A model generated the notes under the pieces. The model ran no database searches and was not told where the DNA came from. It saw only the letters and a list, made by a program, of their open reading frames with translations. This document shows positions 56,401 to 64,000 of a DNA stretch of 64,000 nt, piece after piece. The position numbers were made by a program, and so were the translations under genes. This stretch comes from Neostapfia colusana (taxonomy: Eukaryota; Streptophyta; Magnoliopsida; Poales; Poaceae), in assembly GCA_030760725.1 (NCBI GenBank), contig JASWHV010000001.1:22999928-23063927 (forward strand), written 5' to 3'. Position 1 is the first letter of the stretch; every line of letters starts with the position of its first letter.

Positions 56401-57504
56401 GCCCTGTTGGTGTCGATTGAGGACCGAGTCGTGTGCGGGCCTGCTGAACAAGTATCGAACAGTACCGTATGGCATACTGACATAAGCAGGAAACCGATGT
56501 AATTGGTTAACCTGGGTGTCGAGGCTTACCCAACCTTAAATAGGAGTGGGTTGAGGGTAGCAAGGTGTAAATCTGCCGGTGCGCACAGTCACGCTCCACG
56601 CGGGGACCTCCTGCCCGTTACGGATGGACCGGTTTGGTATTTGGGTTGCCTTTGAAAGGTTGTTGCATACAACAGAGTAGGAAGGGGTGTGGAATCACGC
56701 TTCTGAAAGTGGGTGTATGTGACGTGTTGTCCGGGTGTCTCCTGATTGCAATCACCGTCCCTCACGGTTATTTGAGTACCGCTTGTTCACTGTTCTGTGA
56801 CGTAGTAAGAAGAACAATAAGCCAGATGAATGATAATATGCTGTGATGAATTATTAATGTTTTGGAAACCATGTCTGCTGTAGATGTAGAGCTAATTAAG
56901 TTTACTTTCCACTTTGGGCATCACCACATCGGAGGAAAGCGTTTCTTGTTTGATTGTGGACTTCCGATGTGAGGGCTGCCTAATGCACATGAATCTGTTG
57001 CTATAAAACTGAAAGTAAGGATCCACTTATAGGCGTGCCTTTATTGCAAAGTCCCCTTTTCCTATCTTACCCATCCCTGCATGTAGAGTTCCATGCCTAG
57101 GCTAGTCAGTTAAGCCTTGCTGAGCCATCATGCTCATGGTTGCAATATTTGAGTTGTATGCAGGTGAGAGCTATGAGGAGGGGTCCAAGGACGAGGCCAT
57201 GCCCCCGTCGGAGTACACGGCCGAGCTGGAGCCCTGCACGCCGCCGTGATCTCCGGCTACATGTTGCTAGTGTGTAGCGTCCCCGGGCTGGACGGCTGCA
57301 CTTTTGCTTAGTTAGGATTAGAGAGTAGTTATGTATATTACTTCCGCTATATAATTAAGTTTTGTAAAAATACTTCCACTGTTTTATATCAATAAAAGTG
57401 TGTATGTTGTTCTTAATTCTTTTCTTGTGTGCTGTTGGGTGCCGCATCGCACGACACCACCCTCTGCGATCCTGGAGTGGGCGAACCACGGGGTGGTCCC
57501 CACA
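53452..57504 (+). repeat. 5' LTR of the plus-strand Tekay-B element (4,053 bp)
   Basis: Opens TGTAAAATCCCC and ends GGTGGTCCCCACA. Same design and length as the LTRs of the 17338-31821 element in the opposite direction, but well diverged. No gene; 54000-55300 is GC-rich, the flanks AT-rich. Confidence 0.9.
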
Positions 57505-57508
57505 GACG

Positions 57509-57526
57509 TGGTTTCAGAGCCGCATT
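57509..57526 (+). promoter_or_regulatory. Primer-binding site of the plus-strand Tekay-B element
   Basis: GACG then TGGTTTCAGAGCCGCATT after the LTR. One base differs from the tRNA-iMet core TGGTATCAGAGC. Confidence 0.85.
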
Positions 57527-59468
57527 GGGAATAGCACGCTCGAAAAGAGCCTATTTTGAAAACTTAGAAGTACTCGAGTGAGGATTAGTCTTTATGCCCA
57601 CATAAGGTCTATGATAGTAGTAGCTACTAAGGTGGAAAAGCTAACTTACTTGTTATACATTCTGTAACGACGCTCCGGCGTCAGGTAAGAGGTAAGGTAC
57701 GCCACCGCAGGCGGATCAATTGTGGTAACTCGCCATACGAGTAATAGTATGGAAGGATATACCGTGGCTTGGTACGATAGTTAATATGATTTTCTGAACC
57801 TCTCAATTGTTCTGAGAGCATATGAAAACACTGATCTCCAGCGTGCTTTAGGCAAAAGTGAGAATACCCCATCGTGTGGTAAGCAACACGATACTATGCA
57901 ACTCTTGAACGTTCAATGTTCAAAGGGCCATACGCAGTGCTCGCCATCGGCGTGCCTCAACGGTCATGAGGCAGTAGGTAGTATCCGTTGGGTTGATAAA
58001 ATTCCCAACAGTGATGACCCATTCACGCTCTACTCGGGTTCCCCGTCGTGTGGTGTGAAAACATGACCATGTACCTTGAGACGTGGCTTGACTCAAGGAC
58101 GATCCACATGGCAATGATACGGACCGTATGTTTTTACTATGATATGGAACTGCCTGCAATGTTAAAACCTTTGTGTGCACCATTATCGTGTGTTCTTCTG
58201 CAGGTACATTAACCATGTTAGTGCATGACGTTTAGAAACTGTTTGTGAGTGACGTTCTTAGTTCCACCATTTGATACGTATATGCCGGAATACCGGCCTA
58301 GGATTTTTCTTTGGTGAGGAAACGTAGTACCGAGACTGCATAAATGGATATGTTTTCAATAAAAGAGTTAAAATGAGGTTTAGGATTCCATTTAGGGGTC
58401 AGTAAACTCCTATATTGAACTAAGAGTCAATTGGGAGTATAGATTCAATCTCAAAAACTTAGGAACAATCTCCCCTGTTTTCGGTAGAAATTCTGCTGAA
58501 TTTAAACAGGGCATAACATAGGATTAGTTGAACCAATGGAGGTTTGGGATACCATTCTGGAAAGGTTTTGAAGTCTTCTACAATCTTTCTGTAGAACTCG
58601 AGAACAAAATCTCCCTCCAAATTGATGAAAATCTCAGATGAGTAGGCACTGTCCAGAAACAGGGCAGACCAAAATGATCTCTGGAATTTTCTGTATTTCA
58701 ACCACAACTTTCTGTAGAAAAACTTCTAAGGGTCGAGCAAGACACCGTTGGAAAGTATAGGAAATGTGCTACAACTTTGTAGTTCAGTGTTTTCCTAGTT
58801 GGAGGGCAGAAATAGATGGAATTTTGTGAACAAGACAGCAACTTGCAAAGGAGGTGCTGCCAAAATTCCTGAGAAAGTTCTGTCAATTTGTAGAGATCAT
58901 AACTCACAAACTATGAAGCTATGGAGGTAAATAAACACAATCTGGATTTCTTGTTGAGTCTACTACAACTTTGTTGTTGGACTCTAGTCCAGGTTTTGCC
59001 TCCAAAGTGGTCAAAACAGTTGAATTATTTAGACTGGTCAGTTGGACCAGAAGCGGGACAGTGAACACCATGTTGAAGTGTTTCAACTAAAACACTTAGT
59101 TTCACATTTCGATATCCAGCGGCTGTTGTAAAACAGCGAGTTGGGTCGAAAAGATTATGCATTTGACATATCACTTCGAGCTAGGACATGTTTGGGTCCG
59201 GTACAATAGCGAGGATTCACGCAGGCTAACACACTTAACATCCCGTGGCGACCACGATGGTCGAAATGAACTTTTAATTCATAAAGTTCATTACTTTGGA
59301 ACCTGATCTTGTGACATGGTCCAGAGATGTATATGTTATATAAAGTTTATACTTCATCCATATGTGTGATGGTTATGCGTATTATTTATTCCATTCTCGC
59401 ACTACTATTGTATAAACTGGATGCAATAAACTAACATGTGCTGATCGTCTGAATGGTATGAATGCAGA
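57527..59468 (+). promoter_or_regulatory. Tekay-B leader, non-coding (1.9 kb)
   Basis: Between primer site and gag. 57940-58100 matches the leader of the minus-strand element in reverse. Short ORFs on either strand show no protein signal. Confidence 0.6.
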
Positions 59469-60590
59469 ATGGTGTGTACACGGTCCACGCAAGAGGAGGG
59501 AGGTCCGAGTCAGGTTCTTGGTGATGAGTCTCCACCTCCGGAGCAAACCACGATGCAGCAGCAACCACCTCCTCCACCGCCAGAACTTCCAAGAAATCTT
59601 GCGGAGGTTCTCGCTGCAGTGCTCGGCTCGCGCGATGAGCGAACCGAGTTGCTGCGGATGCTAGTTCAGCAGAATGCGTCCCATTCGGTAGGACGCCAAG
59701 ACAATGGGCAACGCCAGCCTCAACAAAGTTCTTATTCAGAATTCCTGGCGACCCATCCACCGGTCTTCACGGAGGCCGAAGAGCCTTTGGAGGCGGACAG
59801 CTTTATCCGCACTCTGGAGGCGAAGTTCGGGCTGCTACGATGCACCGAACACCAGAAGGCACTATATGCAGCGCAACAGCTTCAAGGAGAAGCCGGTACA
59901 TGGTGGGCGAACTACATCGACTCATTACCGGCTGGCCATGTCGTCACATGGACGGAGTTCCGGGAGGCGTTCCCCGCCTATCATATACCTCCCGGTGTTA
60001 TGGAAAGGAAGCTCCAGAAGTTCCTGGTGCTGAAGCAAGGCGAGAGGAGTGCTCATGAGTACTCCAGGTTATTCAACCGGCTGGTGCAGTATGCGCCAGG
60101 ATTTGTGAGAACGGAGGAAGACAAGCGCAATGCATTCTTCCGGGGCCTGAATTCAAAAATGAAGGTCCATCTCGCGCAAAGCAATCGCGGCACATTCAAT
60201 GACTTAGTTAATGCCACGATTTTACAAGAAAATGCTCAGCGTGAGCGCGGTTCTGATAAGAGGAAACGCAGCGCGCTGTCGAGCAGCAGTGGTGGGACGC
60301 CACAAAAATACCATGTGGTGTATCGCTCACCATCGGGTCAGAGATGGCAGCCACCGGCACGATCGCCTCAGTTTCGCAGTCAGCAATATAATGCGCCGGG
60401 CTTCCGACCGACGTATTCACCATAGCAACAGCAGCAGCAAAGGATGGTCCCGTGTGCGCCTCAGTTTCAACCGCGTGCACCGGGATTCCGTCCTCAAGTC
60501 GGAGGGACCCCGACACCTTAAACGTGCTTCACGTGTGGCCGTGTCGGGCACATTTCGAGGGACTGCCCCGAGCCTCGACAGGGCAGGGGT
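59469..60590 (+). pseudogene. gag: Tekay-B gag with two in-frame stops
   Basis: Starts at ATG 59469 (MVCTRST...), as gag of the minus-strand element does (MVRTRTT...). Q/P-rich start, capsid block at residues about 88-215 (FTEAEEPLEADSFI..AYHIPPGVMERKL), basic linker, zinc knuckle CFTCGRVGHISRDC (about 60525-60566). Stops TAG at 60423-60425 and TAA near 60519 precede the knuckle; the frame is otherwise shared with pol. Confidence 0.9.
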
Positions 60591-61578
60591 GTGGCACCGT
60601 ATCAGGGTGCTAATCAGCCCCGCAATCAGCCCAAGAAACCAGCACCAAAACCCGGCAACGTCCACCACTTAGCTATCGAAGACGTGCCGGAAGGCGAACC
60701 CGTCCTCGCGGGTACGTTTTCTTATTTAGATCATCCCGTAGTCATACTTTTTGACTCCGGTGCCACCCATAATTTCATAAGTCAGTCTTATGTTATTAAA
60801 TATCAACTGCCTATCATTCCCACAAATAGTTCATACTTGATATGCTCTCTGGGTGGGAAAGTAACAGCTGATAGGATAGTCTATAGAGCACCATTACAGT
60901 TGGGTGGAAATCCATATCCGACTTCTCTAATCATGTTAGAGAGTCAAAAACTTGATTTCATTTTAGGAATGTCATGGCTACATCGCCATGGTGCTGTTCT
61001 TGACATCATTCCACGTGCGGTTCGTCTAAACTCTCCACTTCATGAACCACATGTTCTTATTTTTGACCGATCAGTTCAAAAAGCTTCAGCCACATATAAC
61101 ATGGAAGCCACAAAACTTGAGGATATTCATGTGGTCCGTGAATACCCGGATGTCTTTCTAGATGATCTCCCGGGCATGCCACCCGAAAGGGATGTCGAGT
61201 TCAAGATCGAACTTGTACCTGGGACGACACCGATCTCACGGAGACTATACAAGATGGCTCCGAATGAGCTAGCTGAATTAAAAGAGCAGTTCAATGATTT
61301 AATGAAGAAGGGTTTCATTCGACCGAGTTCCTCGCCATGGGGATGCTCGACGCTGTTTGTGAAGAAAAAGGATCAAACCTTGAGGTTGTGTGTGTACTAC
61401 CGACCTCTCAACGCCGTCACCATCAAGAATAAATATCCACTGCCCCCACATCGATATTCTCTTCGATCAACTTGTGGGTGCGAAGTGTATTTTCAAAGAT
61501 GGATCTTCGCTCCGGATATCATGAAGTCAAGATTCGAGCGGAGGATATTCCGAAGATGGTGTTCTCGACAAGATATGG
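60591..61578 (+). pseudogene. pol: Tekay-B pol: protease and N-terminal RT, frameshifted and cut
   Basis: Same frame as gag. Protease DSGATHNF (about 60751-60774), linker EYPDVFLDDLPGMPPERDVEF, RT fingers PYKMAP-type block, SSSPWGCSTLFVKKKD, LRLCVYYRPLN (Asp expected at CVDYR is Tyr), NKYPLP. Frame is then lost near 61445 and again near 61490, with the RT sequence MDLRSGYH..KIRAEDIPKMVFSTRYG continuing in another frame up to 61578. The YIDD-type active site and all of RNase H and integrase are missing here because an LTR enters. Confidence 0.9.
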
Positions 61579-64000
61579 TGACACGACCCCACGGTCTTGT
61601 CGAGCCAGGATCACGCTGAGGGGTGCTACGTTGCACAACACCGTATAACACACGTCAAAGGTACAAAGCGGAAGCGAAATTTTATTACATAAACAAGTTT
61701 ATGAACATTTGTACATCAAAATAAGTCCAGTCTACACTCACGGGCGTAGACTACGCATCAAGTCCACGTCCAGCACTTGAACGTGTCCTTGCTAGCACAC
61801 ACGCACACTAACTCTGTGGCGTGCACGACTCCCACTCGACGGGGTTCCCCTCCTGGGGTTCCGTCTCCTCTTCAGGAGTCTCTTCCTCATAGAACCCTGC
61901 AAAAGCTTCAAACACAAGCAGTGAGCACGAAGGCTCAGCAAGTCTGACCTGTCTCACCTAAACATAGAACTTCTACATGAGGGGTGATGGGTACATGAGG
62001 TAAAATCATTTGCAAAGGACTCGCCTAATTAGTGGAACCTTACTTTCAGGTTTTAGCAGCAGGTGGTGGAGAACCTTACGCTAAGGCACATGAGAGAGCG
62101 GCAATCAAACAAGAAACACATTTCTCTCATGTACTTTGCCCAAAGTTAAAAGGAACTTTAGTTAGCTCTAAACTACAACAAACCATTAACAAGCAAAGTC
62201 CATCTTTCAATCAGCAACATTTTAACATGTAACTAGCCTGTTCTTTCTACGTCACGGTACAGTGAACAAGTGGTACTCACTGACCATGAGGGACGGCGAT
62301 TATAATCGATTTACACCTGCAGGGTTACCCGAACAACCTGTCACGTACGCCCGCACTCGATGTTGCCTACAACAACCATCACGGACGTCGTACGCAACTA
62401 CCTTTCACCCGTTAGCCAAATGTTGAACCGGTCCAATCGTCCCGAGCAAGAGGTCTCTGCACGCGCATCTCAGTGCCGCCAGCCGATTTACACCTCGAGC
62501 TCTCAACCTACCCTCTGAACGACCAGCTATGCCTCAACACCCAGCTACCCGAGTTACATCGGTTTCCTGGTTCCCATATAGCCGGTAGGTCTTCGGTACT
62601 GTTCTAGCTTGTTCAACAGGCCCGCACACGGCTCGGTCCTCAATCGACACAAGCGGAGCTACAACACACAGGCCCCAAAGTCCTGCTGCCCTTACCCTCC
62701 GCTTGGTCTCATTTTCTTGCCATGTGTTTCATGTGCTATCTCTACCCGAGTCGAGTGCCTCTAGCCTATGCTCGCGAGTAGTTCCAACTACTCGACTTGT
62801 ACTGAATGCTACCCTAACTTAGCTTTGCAGTAGCTAACGGGGTTTGCAATCCTAAACCCAACCCATGGTTTTCTTGGCTATGCAATTGGGTTTCCAAACA
62901 AGACTCTAATGCAAAGAATAAGGTATTCAAGTATGTGCTCAAAACAATAAAAACTTGTAAAAAGGTTAATGCAAACCGGAGCTTGCCTTGCTGCTCTTGG
63001 TCATAGGCTAGCAGCTCCTCCGGAGTAACGAAGTCTAGGACTTCGGGTTCCTCCTCGACCTTAGCGACTACATGATACAAGGATATGTATTAATTTAAAT
63101 GCATTTGCTTGAATTTAAACCTGTGAAATCTATAACTCTTACTAGACCGACCCAATGACTGTGAAACTTTTAATGTGTCTTGGTTACAACCTAAACACAG
63201 ACTTGGTCAAGTTTTAGTTGCAGCAAAGCTCATTTGAGCCCTCCACAATTAATTATGTACTTGACCTTAATTGAAGGCTTGTAGGGTGTTCTAAGGATTT
63301 TCATGGAACAAGCCATGACTTCTGAAAACTAGATTTTCAGAGGGTTCTAATAGAGTTGGTCTCACTTAATTTGAAGGTTCGTAGCTAAAGATATGAGCTA
63401 AACAATTTCAGAGAAAATTCTGAAAATGTTTCTGAACATTTTCTATTTTCTCTGGAACAGTTTCACTAATCACACCATTAGGTGGATCAAATTTGCCCAA
63501 ATGGACCTGAAAATTTTATGGTAGTTCAGGGATATTTTGGTGAACATCCCAGCAAAATTTCAGAATTTTCCTCCAAAGGATTCTCCAGTTAAAATTCCAA
63601 ACATTTTAAATTTTGAGGAATTAATTCTGGAGAAATAAGGATTTTCACGGAGTGAAACTTGATTTTCTGGAAAGTGCTCAGAGAGATGAATCCAACAAAA
63701 TTTGGTTCACTCGATTTGGAGTTTTCTAGCTCAAGTTATGAGGATTTGAAGTTTGAAGGAAATCTGAAAATTGGGGGAAAAGTTTAAACTTGCGGGTGGG
63801 CCCCGGGGACACGCGTCGCACGCCGAGGCGACAGCACACCGTAGTCTGCGGGGTTTCTGCACGCCAGCACAGCCGATCCCGGCCACACCTGATCCCGATT
63901 TAAATTTTTCAGCCGCTGACGCGTGGGCCAGCCGGCTTCGTCTTCCTCCCGACGCTCTCTCGCGCCCGCACCGCCGCCCTCGCCGGAGCAGACCCGGAGC
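61579..64000 (-). repeat. Tekay-B-like LTR, left part (truncated by window edge)
   Basis: Plus strand opens TGACACGACCCC directly after RT coding sequence; target-site candidate TATGG (61574-61578). Its early part resembles the 4-kb LTRs (caccgtataacacacgtc against acccgacagcacacgtca; the CTCGCGAGTAG..ACTCGACTTGTAC block at 62770-62800). From 63700 it matches 1-300 of the window. By that alignment it should extend about 1.6 kb beyond the window, roughly 4 kb in total. Coding strand is minus. No gene. Confidence 0.85.

Larger units (their letters stand above)
53452..61578 (+). mobile_element. Plus-strand Tekay-B element, 5' part
   Basis: 5' LTR 53452-57504, primer site 57509, leader to 59468, gag-pol 59469-61578, then interrupted. 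Left target-site candidate CCCTA (53447-53451). The 3' half is beyond the LTR that enters at 61579 and outside the window. Confidence 0.9.

Noticed and set aside
61579..61619. Continuation of the pol frame past 61578
   Set aside because: The last codons before the stop are LTR sequence in a shifted frame; the RT-coding match ends at 61578.
1..64000. Similar sequence at both ends suggesting a circular molecule or terminal redundancy
   Set aside because: The two stretches are diverged, lie in the middle of LTRs, and each LTR joins a different coding sequence; ordinary LTR copies explain it.

Overview
The window is a stack of nested LTR retrotransposons from a flowering plant. The kinds of element present (Ty3/gypsy Tekay chromoviruses with 3-4 kb LTRs, one with an extra ORF before gag; Retand/Tat elements with an antisense gene; a Ty1/copia remnant) point to a grass (Poaceae), probably in heterochromatin. 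I found no ordinary cellular gene, rRNA, tRNA or CRISPR array. Below, 'Tekay-A' means elements whose LTR opens TGTAACACCC and ends GGGTGTSACA, 'Tekay-B' means elements with LTRs near 4 kb that open TGTAAAAG or similar on their coding strand, and 'Retand' means elements whose LTR opens TGTCGGTAC.

Layout. 1-1904: part of a Tekay-B-like LTR that interrupts the integrase of a minus-strand Tekay-A element (gag-pol 1905-5481, orf0 5783-6553, tRNA-iMet primer site near 6775, 5' LTR 6780-10055). That element sits in the RNase H region of a minus-strand Ty1/copia relic (10056-10790). A plus-strand Retand element, R(+), interrupts the copia RT at 10791. R(+) is cut into pieces by later insertions: LTR 10791-12063, gag 12109-13811, gag tail and integrase tail 39677-40080, hairpin region 40080-41253, antisense gene 44708-52943.

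Inside R(+): solo Tekay-A LTR 'A' (13812-15839 plus 38938-39676), solo Tekay-A LTR 'B' (41254-44702, target duplication AAGAG), solo Tekay-B LTR 'C' (45209-49073, CATAC) and solo Retand LTR 'D' (50468-51634, ACAGC). LTR A is split by a complete minus-strand Retand element, R(-), 15840-38932 (ATAGC on both sides). R(-) is itself split by a complete Tekay-B element, 17338-31821 (CTCTT on both sides). At 52944-53451 a second copy of the copia/Retand-LTR junction appears. A plus-strand Tekay-B element enters it at 53452 (LTR 53452-57504, gag-pol 59469-61578), and its RT is interrupted at 61579 by another Tekay-B-like LTR that runs off the window.

How the parts work together. Only the Tekay-B element at 17338-31821 keeps every domain for transposition (gag, protease, RT, RNase H, integrase with a chromodomain-like tail), with a few stop codons and frameshifts. 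Both Retand copies lack protease, RT, RNase H and the integrase core: gag runs almost directly into an integrase tail, so they look like gag-only, non-autonomous partners. What they keep is an antisense, intron-containing gene for a Pro/Ala-rich coiled-coil protein (intact in R(-), 666 residues; broken in R(+)), and between integrase tail and antisense gene a set of repeated hairpins with one conserved loop and covarying stems. Retand LTRs and one Tekay-A LTR carry tandem arrays built around the G-box CACGTG. The hairpin module, the antisense gene with a conserved 75-77 bp intron, and the shared G-box arrays are the parts most worth following up.
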